From Staphylococcus rostri (GTDB lineage Bacteria; Bacillota; Bacilli; Staphylococcales; Staphylococcaceae), in NCBI RefSeq assembly GCF_002902145.1, contig NZ_PPRF01000036.1:1-64000 (forward strand): 64,000 nt of DNA, in the 5' to 3' direction. Positions 54,770-64,000 of the stretch are shown here, piece after piece. The translations under genes were made by a program, and so were the position numbers. How positions within the stretch are numbered: position 1 is the first letter of the stretch; each line of letters starts with the position of its first letter. The notes under the pieces were generated by a model. It made no database searches. It was not told the DNA's origin and saw nothing but the letters and a program-made list of their open reading frames with translations.

Positions 54770-56269
54770 CTAATGATCACCTCTCAAATCTGGGTTTACC
54801 ATTTTTTCATACATATTGACGTCCATATTCATTTTAGTCGCAAGATCTGTCACTTGAATGAATATAGGTGCCATCAAACCGATTAGCAGTGTGACTGTCG
54901 TTAAAAACATAATAATATGCTTACGTACTGGTTTAATTGGCTTATAATCAATCACCGCACCTTTTGCTTCATTCCCTGTGTACATATGGAAGAAAATACG
55001 GAACAAGCTGAACATACCGATAAGACTTGTCACAATCATAAGACTCAAGCCAATATAGTGTTGATGTTCGACTGCACCAAGGAAAATCAATAATTTCCCG
55101 GGAAATCCACTAAATGGCGGTACCCCACCGATTGCTAAGGTCACAACGACAAACGCAACACCTAGCCAAGGTTCTTTTTTCGCTAAACCTTTTAGATAAC
55201 GGTACTGACGATACCCTGTCGTATAGACCATAATACCGATAATTAAAAATAATAAGCCTTTCACAATCATGTCATTCATCAAGTAGAAAATGGCACCGTT
55301 AATACCATCGACAGTATTCGTTCCTAATCCGAAAACGACAAAGCCGATAGATAAGATGACTTGATATGCCGCAATTTTTTTAATGTCTTTATACGCAATC
55401 GTTCCAACCGCACCGATAACCATTGTAATACAAGCCATAACGACTAGCAGTGGCTCAACGACATCCCCACTTTGGTTAAAGATCAGTGTAAAGAAACGGA
55501 TTAACGCATAGGCCCCGACTTTTGTCATCAATGATGCGAAGAGAGCCGCAAGCTCAGTATTGAGCACGGCATAGGCTTTCGGTAGCCACATGAATAACAC
55601 TAACGCGGCCTTAGAACCGAATGCGACAACGAACGACATCGCAACAAGATGAATCGCTGTTGGGTCTTCCATTTCTTGTATGCGAATGGCGATATGCGTG
55701 TAGTTTAACGTACCGACTTGACGATATAACATACTGATACCGACAAGAAAAATCCACGAACCGATGACGTTTAAGACAACATAGACGATACTCGCGCGTA
55801 ATTGTTCAACGGATTGTCCAAGTGTGACTAACACGAATGACGCTAATAACATAATCTCAAACATGACATAGAGGTTGAAAAGGTCGGACGTTAAGAACGA
55901 ACCAATCACACCTGTTGTCAGGAAGAGAATAAATGATGGTAAGTAATAGCGACTTGCACGTTTTTCACCGCGACCAAAACCGAACATGACGATTGACCAT
56001 ACGATAAAGAAGGTTGTCGTCACGAGTAACAGGCTTAAGGCATCCCCTACGTATTGAATACCGAATGGTGCGGGCCAGCCTGAAAAATCTAGGACGATCG
56101 GTTTGTGACGCATGACGTACACGAGCATGTAAAGTGACGCAACGAACGATATGAACAACACAAATAGCGATAGGCGACGTGCGAGCTTCACTTGTTTATT
56201 GAATATACCGACGAGTAAGGCGCCAACAAGTGGTAACAGCAGTGGCAATGCGAGCAAGTTATCATTCAT
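54770..56269 (-). CDS. mnhD2: Na+/H+ antiporter subunit MnhD2
   Basis: 499 residues from ATG 56269, chosen because GAGG lies 8 bases upstream; three further in-frame starts up to 56278 are closer to the site. NuoN-like proton-pumping subunit: about 14 helices with [18 protein letters not shown] (conserved Lys) and the [14 protein letters not shown] stretch. Overlaps mnhC2 by 8 bases. Confidence 0.92.
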   Translation of the reverse strand: MNDNLLALPLLLPLVGALLVGIFNKQVKLARRLSLFVLFISFVASLYMLVYVMRHKPIVLDFSGWPAPFGIQYVGDALSLLLVTTTFFIVWSIVMFGFGRGEKRASRYYLPSFILFLTTGVIGSFLTSDLFNLYVMFEIMLLASFVLVTLGQSVEQLRASIVYVVLNVIGSWIFLVGISMLYRQVGTLNYTHIAIRIQEMEDPTAIHLVAMSFVVAFGSKAALVLFMWLPKAYAVLNTELAALFASLMTKVGAYALIRFFTLIFNQSGDVVEPLLVVMACITMVIGAVGTIAYKDIKKIAAYQVILSIGFVVFGLGTNTVDGINGAIFYLMNDMIVKGLLFLIIGIMVYTTGYRQYRYLKGLAKKEPWLGVAFVVVTLAIGGVPPFSGFPGKLLIFLGAVEHQHYIGLSLMIVTSLIGMFSLFRIFFHMYTGNEAKGAVIDYKPIKPVRKHIIMFLTTVTLLIGLMAPIFIQVTDLATKMNMDVNMYEKMVNPDLRGDH

Positions 56270-56606
56270 CGTCATCACCTCTCGTCAACATATCAATTTC
56301 ATGTTCTTTTGTTACTTTGAATGTACGGTAGATGAGTACGAGTAAAAACGCAGTGATCGCAAAGCCGATAACAATTGCTGTCAGGACGATGGCTTGCAAC
56401 AATGGATCGACATAGTTTTCATATCCTGAGACAATTAAAGGCTCTTTCTTGTCTAATGTATACTCGCCCATGCTCATAATAATTAAGTTACCCGCATAAG
56501 TGTAGATGGCGATACCAATAACGATACGTATTAAGTTGCGAGATAAAACCATATACGTTCCAATGAATACTAAAAAGCCGATAACAATAAGTAAGATAAT
56601 ATTCAT
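56262..56606 (-). CDS. mnhC2: Na+/H+ antiporter subunit MnhC2
   Basis: 114 residues, NuoK-like, three membrane helices with [23 protein letters not shown] precedes ATG. Overlaps mnhB2 by 4 bases. Confidence 0.92.
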   Translation of the reverse strand: MNIILLIVIGFLVFIGTYMVLSRNLIRIVIGIAIYTYAGNLIIMSMGEYTLDKKEPLIVSGYENYVDPLLQAIVLTAIVIGFAITAFLLVLIYRTFKVTKEHEIDMLTRGDDDE

Positions 56607-57028
56607 GATCGCCCTCCACCTAGTGATAAAATGGTTGTTACGACAACGCCGACAACAACGAGTAAAATACCGAATTCAAACAGTGTAATTGTCGATAGAT
56701 GTACTTCTCCAAGATATGGCAGATCGACGTGCCAATCTGTTTGATATAAGATGTTTTGCCCAAAGAAAACGGGCGCAATGGCTGTTCCTAATGAAATAAG
56801 TGCGCCGATAATCATCAACTGACGAAAATCAATCGGCAAGGCTTCTAACACTTTTCCAACGTCATACGCTAAAAACATTAATATAAATGCAGAGCTAATG
56901 ACTAGTCCGGCAATAAAGCCACCACCGGGATTGTTATGACCGGCAAAGAATAGGTAGAGGCCAAACGTTAAAATGATGAACATAACGAGACGTGTGACCG
57001 TCTTTAATACTAAATCATTCTCTTTCAT
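56603..57028 (-). CDS. mnhB2: Na+/H+ antiporter subunit MnhB2
   Basis: 141 residues, four membrane helices; [19 protein letters not shown] is the MrpB signature. Overlaps the end of mnhA2 by 14 bases. AGGAGGGG precedes the ATG. Confidence 0.93.
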   Translation of the reverse strand: MKENDLVLKTVTRLVMFIILTFGLYLFFAGHNNPGGGFIAGLVISSAFILMFLAYDVGKVLEALPIDFRQLMIIGALISLGTAIAPVFFGQNILYQTDWHVDLPYLGEVHLSTITLFEFGILLVVVGVVVTTILSLGGGRS

Positions 57029-59396
57029 CTTGACCCCTCCTATCTTTAAAGTTTAATAATGTGTAAATACCGAAACCGGCAATCATTAATACAAGTCCTT
57101 CTGCCATTGTATCTAGTGCACGGAAGTCACCCAGAATGGCGTTGACGATATTTTTACCGCCTGATTTTTCATAAGCATCATGATAATACACGGAAATCGT
57201 TTCTAAAGCATCTGCTTGTTGAATCATAAATACTAAGCCGACAACCGTAACCGCCGTCATGAGTGATACGATGATTTTCACTGACTCCCGCTTCAAGTTA
57301 AATTGTCCACGTGGAATGTTTGGTAAGCGTGAGAAACTTACGATAAAGAGTACCGTTGTAATCGTCTCCGTCACCAACTGAGTTAATGCTAAGTCAGGTG
57401 CACGCATTAGAATGAAAAACAACGCCACCGCATAGCCAATGCCACCTGTTAAAATAACCATCGTCAGGCGTTGACGAATAAAGATTAAGGCGAACCCTAT
57501 CAAAACAATCGTCACAAGTAATAACACGTGGAAAATGTGATAATCCGTGACTTCAATGCGGTAAAGCTCAGGCACACCTACACGATACAGCCCGTACAGA
57601 TTAATCAGGAAGTAAATTGAAAACGTCACGATAATATAATAATTCAGTCGATTATTCATTAACGCACGTAATCCCCAACCTGAGTAGTTTTCAATAGATT
57701 GACCTGAATATTTCAAGACGTTTGGAAGTGTCCATTTTTCTGCTTTTTGTACAACGAACTTCATCAAGTCCACTCGTAGTACAATGATTGTTCCGACAAT
57801 AATAATTGCCAAACTCATCATCAGTGGCGTATTAAATCCATGCCAAGCTGCTAAATGAGGTGCATGTGATGTCGCTTCAGCAGTTACAACGACACTTGAA
57901 AATGCCGGTTCAATAATATATGTCCCAATCACGTTCGGTACCACAAAAACAAATGGTAATAACACTGCTAAAACAATTGCTGGCAAAATAAATAACTTTG
58001 GTTCATGCAAATGTTTCTGAATACGTAATTCACCAAAGAATGTGACCTTAATCATATTCAATGCATAAATAAATGTGAAAATACTTGCGACAAACCCAAC
58101 TAAAGTAATGACTACCATACCAACCTTGTTAAAGGCACTCAGTTCATGGGCATGAATTAAGCCTTCAAAGAACATCTCTTTACTGATGAAACCATTTAAA
58201 AACGGTACACCTGCCATAGACAGAGATGCTGCAAACATCGCAACCATTGTTAAAGGCAAGTAACGACGTAGACCACCTAAATAACGAATGTCACGTGTTC
58301 CCGCTTCATGGTCGATTAAGCCGACACCCATGAACAGTGTTGCTTTGAATAGCGCATGGTTGAATAAATGGAAGATTGCTGCGAATAAAATATACGCGTA
58401 GGCTTCAAGCATGACACTATCCGTCGCTTTGGCAATGCCCCCACCGAGTCCGACCATCGACATAATCATACCGAGTTGACTAATGGTTGAGTACGCTAGA
58501 ATTCCTTTCAAGTCACTTTGACGAATTGCTGTAAATGAGCCGTATATCATTGTTAATAAACCGACAAACGTCACACTATACGTATAAAAGTCGCTATACC
58601 CTAATATTGGCGTAAAGCGTAATAATAGAAATATCCCCGCTTTAACCATTGTCGCAGAGTGTAAATACGCGCTGACGGGTGTTGGTGCTGCCATTGCTTT
58701 CGGTAACCAGAAATGGAATGGCCATTGTGCTGACTTTGTAAAAGCCCCCAATAACAACATAACAATCATTGGAATAAATAATGGATGCGCTGCAATAGAT
58801 TCACGTTGTGCAATTTGTTCCGTGATTGTATTCGTACCTGTCATCACATACAACATAATGAAACCAACAAACATTGCTAATCCACCGAAAACTGTCACCA
58901 TAAATGACGTCATCGCACCTTGCTGACTTTCTGATCGATCATACCAATAACTGATAAGTAAAAATGATGAGACACTCGTTAGTTCCCAGAAGACGTACAG
59001 TATTATCGTATTGTTAGATAGCACAATGCCAATCATACTGAACATGAATAAAATGAGATACGTAAAAAATCGAGGTAAATCATCGTGTTCATAAGATAGA
59101 TATTGTGTTGCATAGAAGAAAACCGCAACACCGATAAGAGAAATGAGTAATGCAAAGAACAAACTCAAACCATCTAAACGCAGCACCATATTAATGTCAT
59201 AGGCTGGTAACCAGCGATACGTTTCAGTGACGTAGTGATGGTTCAGAACTTGTGGAATATGATATATAAAGACACCTGAAGCAATTAATGGCGCAAGTAA
59301 TGCTACAAAACCTGGCAACCGCTTCGTATGCCATTTCATCATCATTATTAAAAGTGCCATCACCATTAATAATGCGATGAGTAAACCAATCAGCAT
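57015..59396 (-). CDS. mnhA2: Na+/H+ antiporter subunit MnhA2
   Basis: 793 residues, near the usual 800. NuoL-like first half (about 1-480) with conserved Lys/Glu in helices ([49 protein letters not shown]) and a C-terminal DUF4040/MrpB-like half (about 620-790) with [10 protein letters not shown]. First antiporter gene; the integrase-like gene sits 23 bases upstream. AAGGAGG precedes the ATG. Confidence 0.93.
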   Translation of the reverse strand: MLIGLLIALLMVMALLIMMMKWHTKRLPGFVALLAPLIASGVFIYHIPQVLNHHYVTETYRWLPAYDINMVLRLDGLSLFFALLISLIGVAVFFYATQYLSYEHDDLPRFFTYLILFMFSMIGIVLSNNTIILYVFWELTSVSSFLLISYWYDRSESQQGAMTSFMVTVFGGLAMFVGFIMLYVMTGTNTITEQIAQRESIAAHPLFIPMIVMLLLGAFTKSAQWPFHFWLPKAMAAPTPVSAYLHSATMVKAGIFLLLRFTPILGYSDFYTYSVTFVGLLTMIYGSFTAIRQSDLKGILAYSTISQLGMIMSMVGLGGGIAKATDSVMLEAYAYILFAAIFHLFNHALFKATLFMGVGLIDHEAGTRDIRYLGGLRRYLPLTMVAMFAASLSMAGVPFLNGFISKEMFFEGLIHAHELSAFNKVGMVVITLVGFVASIFTFIYALNMIKVTFFGELRIQKHLHEPKLFILPAIVLAVLLPFVFVVPNVIGTYIIEPAFSSVVVTAEATSHAPHLAAWHGFNTPLMMSLAIIIVGTIIVLRVDLMKFVVQKAEKWTLPNVLKYSGQSIENYSGWGLRALMNNRLNYYIIVTFSIYFLINLYGLYRVGVPELYRIEVTDYHIFHVLLLVTIVLIGFALIFIRQRLTMVILTGGIGYAVALFFILMRAPDLALTQLVTETITTVLFIVSFSRLPNIPRGQFNLKRESVKIIVSLMTAVTVVGLVFMIQQADALETISVYYHDAYEKSGGKNIVNAILGDFRALDTMAEGLVLMIAGFGIYTLLNFKDRRGQDERE

Positions 59397-59419
59397 ATCT
59401 ATGCCTCCTTCTTGTTAAG

Positions 59420-59971
59420 TTATAAATCAAGCGCAATCATCGTCGGGGTATGCTTACTAGATTCACCGATAAACTTGAGTGTTTCTTGCGCAGTTTGATG
59501 TCCTAAATACTTCTGAATAATGGGAAGCGACACGCCTGAACGATATGTATGATAGGCAAAAGTTTTTCGCAATGTCGTTAGCCCTATATGTGGGATGCCT
59601 ACTTCAGTCGCTGCCGCATGAACGATACGATATGCTTGTTGACGACTCAATCCCTTTTTCGTCCTTTTCGATTGAAACAACAAATCATGCGATATAAGTG
59701 CTTCTGTATCAATATATGCTTGTAACTCTTGACGCAACGTTTCAGGTAAGACCACGTGCACTTCATGCGCCGCACAGACTTCCCAATGCGTAATAATTTG
59801 GTTACGCTCTGTCATAATATCCGCAACTGTTAAATGAAGTAAGTCATTTAATTTAATACCCGTATGAATCGCAAATTTAAACAATAAATAATCACGCTCA
59901 GAATGTGCTTTTAATGCACAATACAAGTTTTGAATATCTTCATGATGTTTGATTGGATCAACGCAATTCAT
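59420..59971 (-). CDS. Degenerate tyrosine-recombinase-like protein
   Basis: 183 residues from ATG 59971; GAGGTG precedes. The catalytic domain only, without an N-terminal core-binding domain. TGIKLNDLLHL has Lys where the first catalytic Arg is expected, TTLRKTFAYH lacks the usual His in HxxR (Thr instead) but keeps the Arg, LGHQ is retained, and TLKFIGE has Phe for the nucleophilic Tyr (TTT at about 59474). So strand cleavage is unlikely. It lies 23 bases upstream of mnhA2 and could be a DNA-binding regulator. No attachment site was found. Confidence 0.72.
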   Translation of the reverse strand: MNCVDPIKHHEDIQNLYCALKAHSERDYLLFKFAIHTGIKLNDLLHLTVADIMTERNQIITHWEVCAAHEVHVVLPETLRQELQAYIDTEALISHDLLFQSKRTKKGLSRQQAYRIVHAAATEVGIPHIGLTTLRKTFAYHTYRSGVSLPIIQKYLGHQTAQETLKFIGESSKHTPTMIALDL

Positions 59972-60206
59972 GCTACTCACCTCACTTATATGTTCCTTAT
60001 ACAATAATATAGGATATTTATGTCACATAAAAGGTTTTTAACTTGATGAATTTTTTGAATACGCTAACATTTCAAGTTACAAAATACAATATCCCTTGCC
60101 GCTCAGTGTTGTATACGTTTACACATAGATTTAAAAATTTTTTCAATTTGGACTGTCCCTTTTTAGCGCGCCATATCGATATATAGTGTGAAAGGAGGTG
60201 GCAACC

Positions 60207-60413
60207 ATGAATACGAAAAATATCTCACTTATTTTGACACAAAGTACGACATCCCCTGACGGCAAAACAGTGAAAACATCACGCCGCATTAATAACTTAA
60301 ACCCCGAAGCAAGCACGGATGACTTCCGCAAGTTAGCAGCAGCCATTGAAGCTTTAACTGGTGAACATTATGACCAGCTTGAAGTGGTAAAGACATCAAC
60401 AATCAATGTATAA
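60207..60413 (+). CDS. DUF1659 family small protein
   Basis: 68 residues: MNTKNISLILTQSTTSPDGKTVKTSRRINNLNPEAS.... The ATG is 8 bases from AGGAGG; an upstream GTG is adjacent and not used. Family is DUF1659; function unknown. It is followed by the DUF2922 gene 14 bases later, the usual pair. Confidence 0.8.
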   Translation: MNTKNISLILTQSTTSPDGKTVKTSRRINNLNPEASTDDFRKLAAAIEALTGEHYDQLEVVKTSTINV

Positions 60414-60427
60414 AGGAGCTGATTCTC

Positions 60428-60643
60428 ATGAACACGAAAACACTAGACATCACATTCGACACCGCACAACAAAAACCAATTCGCCTTTCATTACCTAAAA
60501 TCAATCAAGCACTCACAAAAGAACTCGTCGCCGCACAGGCAGATAAAATTTTAAAACTCAACATCTTATCCCCACCCGGCATGCAAGTCACACAAGTGAA
60601 AACAGCACAAGTGACTGACAAAACGATCACAATTCTCTTCTAG
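60428..60643 (+). CDS. DUF2922 family small protein
   Basis: 71 residues: MNTKTLDITFDTAQQKPIRLSLPKIN... ends DKTITILF. DUF2922 pattern. Shares the transcript with the DUF1659 gene; AAGGAG precedes the ATG. Function unknown. Confidence 0.8.
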   Translation: MNTKTLDITFDTAQQKPIRLSLPKINQALTKELVAAQADKILKLNILSPPGMQVTQVKTAQVTDKTITILF

Positions 60644-60647
60644 TCCG

Positions 60648-60690
60648 AAAAAGCAGCAATGCACATCTATTCGTGCATTGCTGCTTTTTT
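60648..60690. terminator. Bidirectional terminator
   Basis: 17-bp perfect stem (AAAAAGCAGCAATGCAC/GTGCATTGCTGCTTTTT) between the DUF2922 gene and the convergent 60699 gene. Confidence 0.85.
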
Positions 60691-60698
60691 GTCGTTTA

Positions 60699-60932
60699 TC
60701 ATGCATATCGTGGTCTGAAGCGTACTTCATCGCCATAAAACACTTTCCGTCTGCCTAATTTCTCACAGATGGCATATTTTTCATACACTTCAACAACTCT
60801 TGCTAATGTTTTATAAGACTTTGCGGTATTAAGCACTTCTACATATTGTCCAACGCCCAGTTCGGACACATTCTTAACATTCACAAAAAACATTTGCTCA
60901 TCCAGTACACGGACGATTTCATGTTGCGCCAT
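60699..60932 (-). CDS. Small hypothetical protein
   Basis: 77 residues from ATG 60932 (MAQHEIVRVLDEQMFFVNVKN...). No signal peptide, membrane segment or clear family; basic C-terminus (RRKVFYGDEVRFRPRYA). Shine-Dalgarno is weak (GGTGAT). Monocistronic between a terminator and AT-rich space. Confidence 0.6.
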   Translation of the reverse strand: MAQHEIVRVLDEQMFFVNVKNVSELGVGQYVEVLNTAKSYKTLARVVEVYEKYAICEKLGRRKVFYGDEVRFRPRYA

Positions 60933-61136
60933 TATTATCACCACACTTCTAGTCTTTACTTATACTTTAACCATCCACATTCGTTTTATTTCATCTTTAG
61001 TATCTGAAGTTCCTGTCACACTATCACTCATCATTACTAAAGTTATGTCATCCATAATCATTTTATCGCTAAAATTTTTAACAAACTGTATAATATTCAT
61101 CATAACTTATCAAAACAGTAAAAGGAAGTATCATTT

Positions 61137-62072
61137 ATGTTGTTATCATTCATCATTTTAGGCTTAATTGCCGGTGCCGTCGTTCCCGTTCAAACTTCTG
61201 TCAATACACGCCTGAGTCAATATACACAATCAGCATTTTATGCGTCGGCTATTTCATTTTTAGTAGGTACACTTTCTTTAGTCCTATTAACGCTCGTTAC
61301 ACAACCTCGTTATTTCACATCTCATGCATTTGCTTCGTATACAATTGACTATACTTGGTTTGTCGGTGGCCTGATGGGCGTTATTTTTTTAACAGCCAAC
61401 TTATTCCTTTTCCCTAAAATAGGCGCATCGTTAACGGTTGTAACAACTATAACTGGTCAATTATTAATGGGTTGTTTGATTGATACTTTTGGATGGTTTC
61501 ATGTCACGCCTCAACCATTTACATTCATTAAAGGGGTCGGTCTCCTACTTCTTATTGTTGGTATCGCATTAATGAATATCCAACGTCGCCAAGCATTCAT
61601 GAAACAGCCTACACAAAATATTGTTCCTTGGCTTGTACTCGGCTTAATCTTTGGCTTTGCACCGCCTATTCAAGCGGCAATTAACAGTGCACTCGGCCAA
61701 TCTGTTGGGTCACCTATCTTTGCGGCACTTGTGTCATTTACTGTCGGTGCTGTCACACTATTCGTAATCACTGCCATCACACATCGTCGGTTTAACATTC
61801 TGCGGGTACACCCTGAATACGGTTCCCTTCGTTGGTGGCATTTTCTGGGTGGTATACTTGGCTTATTATATGTCGTAACGAACATCATACTAACTGCACA
61901 GATTGGTGTCACTTACACTTTAATTACTGTCATGTTAGGCCAAATTGTAATCAGCCTTATCATTGATCACTTCGGCTTACTCGGTATTACTCCACGCAAA
62001 ATCAGTCAACAACGTATTATGGGCTTAATCATCATTTTATTGGCGATTTGTCTTATCCAATTTGTCCATTAA
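61137..62072 (+). CDS. DMT family transporter, duplicated YdcZ (DUF606) domain
   Basis: 311 residues with about ten hydrophobic segments forming two similar halves: LLSFIILGLIAGAVVPVQTSVNTRL at 2-26 and LVLGLIFGFAPPIQAAINSAL at about 165-190. Two DUF606 domains in one chain. GGAAG precedes the ATG. Substrate unknown. Confidence 0.8.
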   Translation: MLLSFIILGLIAGAVVPVQTSVNTRLSQYTQSAFYASAISFLVGTLSLVLLTLVTQPRYFTSHAFASYTIDYTWFVGGLMGVIFLTANLFLFPKIGASLTVVTTITGQLLMGCLIDTFGWFHVTPQPFTFIKGVGLLLLIVGIALMNIQRRQAFMKQPTQNIVPWLVLGLIFGFAPPIQAAINSALGQSVGSPIFAALVSFTVGAVTLFVITAITHRRFNILRVHPEYGSLRWWHFLGGILGLLYVVTNIILTAQIGVTYTLITVMLGQIVISLIIDHFGLLGITPRKISQQRIMGLIIILLAICLIQFVH

Positions 62073-62087
62073 CTTGCGACAACATCG

Positions 62088-62207
62088 GGAATGGGACAGG
62101 AACCTCTTTATTTCAGTCCCACCTCGGCAAGGCTGAGTAGGCGTGAAAAAGCTTATAAAAGCGTATTTTCATGCCAGTCAGCTACTGCCATCTACATATT
62201 AAATTGA
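62088..62207. repeat. Dispersed intergenic repeat, copy E
   Basis: Same orientation and second module as copy A (CGGCAAGGCTGAGTAGGC ... GCCAGTCAGCTACTGCCAT); first hairpin is shortened (GGGACAGGAACCT ... AGTCCCACC). Confidence 0.75.
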
Positions 62208-62362
62208 AGGTCACTATTAACTTCTCAACGCCATTTTCTGTTGCCTACATAATCTGAATATCTGTCATATTCATCACACCAAGCATTCATCTTTCGCAGC
62301 TTGCGTCTCCATTTTTCCTTTGTATAATAATAGCCATCTTGCCATCGAAAGAGGTGTCGATT

Positions 62363-63267
62363 ATGACTAAGAAAACAAAACTTTTCCTATCAGTGTTCAG
62401 TTCATTCGTATTGATAACCCTTATATGTGCGACTTATTATGTCATACAAAACATGAAAAACACTGATATACAAACGGTTGAAGCACGTTTAACCTTTCCC
62501 TATCACACAAGTGGTATTGTGCAATCAGACTATTACTATCCCGTCACTTTTCAACCACAGTTTGGGCAAATACACGAAATTCACGTTAAGAATGGGCAAC
62601 AAGTCTCCAAAGAAACACCGCTCCTCACATACTACAATCCGCTTAAAATCCCCGAAATTAACGCGTTATCTTCACTTTCCACACAATTTCATACTGCGCG
62701 AGAAGCTTATGAATGTCTCCGAGATCTCGTCAAATTAAAGACGGAACTCTACACAACCATTCAAACACCTGTTCAAGGAATCGTGCGTTTGCATGAAATT
62801 GTACCTTCAAAAAAAATTCAATAATCTTAGAAATACAATCAAAAACACAACATATTATTATAGATTTGCCTGAAGCGTTTTATACAAAAATTGGCACTCA
62901 AACAAACGTTATTTTAGTTCAATCTGGAACACATAAACCCGTCACAGGGCACATCACTACTATAACGACGCCACCTTCTAATTCTATTTCCAACAAGCAA
63001 AATACGTCTTATCAAGCTACCATTAAGACCGATAAAAACTACCCTATCGGTACACATTTTACGGTCTATTTGGGTCAACCTAAAATGGTATTGCCATCTG
63101 ATATTTTATTCCATAAAAATTATGTTGTGATTCATAAAAACGGGAAATATGTTAAACGTATAATAAATTATGATAAAATAAATGAGCAACTTATAATTAA
63201 AAGCGGGATATTTGCTGGTGAGAAAATTGTCCGAAATCCTGATGAAACAGCATTAAAAATCAAGTAA
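62363..63267 (+). pseudogene. HlyD-like membrane-fusion protein gene with a frameshift in a poly-A tract
   Basis: Residues 1-152 (62363-62824) read from ATG 62363 (GAGGTG upstream): a membrane anchor at 8-30, then a beta-barrel segment with FGQIHEIHVKNGQQVSKETPLLTYYNP (biotinyl/lipoyl-like). The frame closes at TAA 62822 just after an 8-A run (62809-62816). The next frame from before 62812 continues as NSIILEIQSKTQHIIIDLPEAFYTKIGTQ... to 63267 with the rest of the barrel. One inserted base would join them to about 301 residues. Sequencing error, decay or phase switching are all possible. No ABC genes follow. Confidence 0.7.
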
Positions 63268-63588
63268 TTATGCACCCAATCAACTTAGACTTTTAGCATG
63301 TATGTTTCTAGTTGTTATTAAAACCACACATAACGATAAATATGCTTGAATGGATATGACCGTTTGACAGCCTACAAATAGGTCGTATAGAACCAACATC
63401 AATTACTCTTAGAATTGTACCTCCTTCATTAATAAGCACATTTCCAAACATTCAAATACAGTACTCGAAATAACATACCTTTTACCGGACATCATCAATC
63501 ATAAGACATGTTTTATTTAAGATATAATGATATTTTTAGTCAAAAACTTACTAATATAACAATGATATTTTAAGTTATTTATGTTTTT

Positions 63589-63618
63589 ATGAAACGGGCA
63601 AAATAATTTTGCTATAAT
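63589..63618 (+). promoter_or_regulatory. Predicted extended -10 promoter in the sarA leader
   Basis: ATGAAA, 18-base spacer, TATAAT with TGC directly upstream (extended -10). A second TATAAT lies at 63523-63528 without a good -35. sarA in S. aureus has three promoters; these may correspond to some of them. Confidence 0.5.
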
Positions 63619-63623
63619 GTGTG

Positions 63624-63810
63624 AGACTGGGACATGACAGTATGCTACTAATCACATCAACTGATGCAGTTAGTAGTAGGTGACTGAGGGCTGGGACACA
63701 ATAAATTTAAGCATTGGGAAACCTATAAACGGTGTTTCAACCTCTTCTGCTCACCTTTGCCTGGGGAGACAAATACAACCTTTTTTAATGATATTTCTGT
63801 CCCACTCTAC
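63624..63810. repeat. Repeat-derived hairpin region in the sarA leader, copy F
   Basis: Contains GCTGGGACACAATAAATTT ... GATATTTCTGTCCCACTCT, the outer arms of the repeat family, with GGGAAACCTATAAACGGTGTTTCAACC inside (like copies B and G), plus a separate CTACTAA/TTAGTAG hairpin near 63643-63675. The whole stretch 63268-63880 has no gene. Confidence 0.6.
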
Positions 63811-63880
63811 ATATTATGGGCACACTCGATTGTATAAGTGAAGCATTTTTTACTGATGTATTATCTAGGAGGCTATTGCA

Positions 63881-64000
63881 ATGACTGTATCAAAAATTAA
63901 AAATTGTTTCGAACTTTTAACAATGGTAACGTATGCTGATAAATTAAAAAGCATGATAAAGAAAGAATTTCATATGACTTTTGAAGAATTCGCAGTGCTT
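63881..64000 (+). CDS. sarA: Staphylococcal accessory regulator SarA, 5' end
   Basis: First 40 residues, cut by the window edge: [18 protein letters not shown]... with [13 protein letters not shown]. This is nearly the known SarA N-terminus (winged-helix, homodimer, AT-rich DNA binding). AGGAGG lies 8 bases upstream of ATG 63881. It controls virulence and biofilm genes in S. aureus. Confidence 0.93.
   Translation, partial: MTVSKIKNCFELLTMVTYADKLKSMIKKEFHMTFEEFAVL

Noticed and set aside
59420-59971. Reading the integrase-like gene as evidence of a phage or integrative element
   Set aside because: No attachment repeats, excisionase, or phage genes are near; it is joined to the mnh2 operon and lacks catalytic residues.
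63268-63880. Sigma-B promoter for sarA (P3 in S. aureus)
   Set aside because: No convincing GTTTAA-N13-17-GGGTAT was found by eye.

Overview
The window is a chromosomal segment of a Staphylococcus. This rests on the gene order sarA, mnh2 Na+/H+ antiporter, mntABC/mntR, tag (wall teichoic acid) genes, pbp4/abcA, nupC, fhuCBG, vraFG-graRS, DUF47/Pit, a LysM-CHAP secretory protein, and yebC. From memory this matches the core chromosome of S. aureus read in the opposite direction. Several differences suggest a species other than S. aureus: a thiazole (thiFGS-tenI) operon under a TPP riboswitch, no graX upstream of graR, no tagX between tagB and tagD, and a dispersed GTGGGACAG-type intergenic repeat. 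No rRNA, tRNA or CRISPR array was seen.

Layout. 1-400: 3' end of an IS1182-like transposase. 0.5-5 kb: small conserved genes (basic coiled-coil protein, DUF188, a LOG protein fused in frame to an upstream domain, GNAT, lipoprotein, DUF1129). 5-10 kb: DUF456, an MFS exporter, a LysR regulator, DUF402, a cupin and YebC. 10-13 kb: thiazole operon. 13-17 kb: BI-1 family protein, LysM-CHAP hydrolase with a WalR-type box, an orphan MazE-like antitoxin, a broken DUF3969-like gene, and Pit phosphate transport. 17.5-22 kb: GraRS-VraFG antimicrobial-peptide sensing and efflux. 22-27 kb: esterase, YkvI-like transporter, DHA2 multidrug exporter. 27-30 kb: Fur-boxed siderophore importer. 30-32.6 kb: YitT, an sRNA candidate, and a two-gene unit with a Panacea (DUF4065) protein. 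32.7-36.7 kb: nucleoside transporter and a Fur-boxed feoAB operon. 36.7-45 kb: abcA/pbp4 and wall teichoic acid genes tagD, B, G, H, A. 45-50 kb: acetyltransferase, M50 protein, mntR and mntABC. 50-53.5 kb: accessory islet. 53.5-60 kb: mnh2 operon with a degenerate integrase-like gene. 60-64 kb: small proteins, a DMT transporter, a frameshifted HlyD-like gene, and the start of sarA.

The most unusual segment is 49884-53573. A 52-bp sequence holding the mntC terminator is perfectly repeated on both sides of an AT-rich two-gene islet. The islet encodes a zinc-ribbon membrane protein and an 872-residue protein that joins a predicted N-terminal parallel beta-helix to two CbxX/CfxQ-type AAA+ domains. 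This looks like a horizontally acquired system of unknown function placed in the mnt-mnh2 junction. A second candidate system is 31348-32585: a Panacea-domain gene followed by an unrecognised 119-residue protein, with a near-consensus promoter and a 12-bp inverted repeat at the ribosome binding site. This is the layout expected of a PanA-type toxin-antitoxin pair.

How the genes work together. Metal handling is concentrated here: MntR/MntABC for manganese, FeoAB and FhuCBG for iron. Envelope functions are also clustered: teichoic acid synthesis and export, PBP4 and AbcA, GraRS/VraFG, and the CHAP hydrolase. Mnh2 handles cation/proton exchange. Starts given below were chosen from visible ribosome binding sites. 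All functional names come from recognition of sequence motifs by eye, without database searches.
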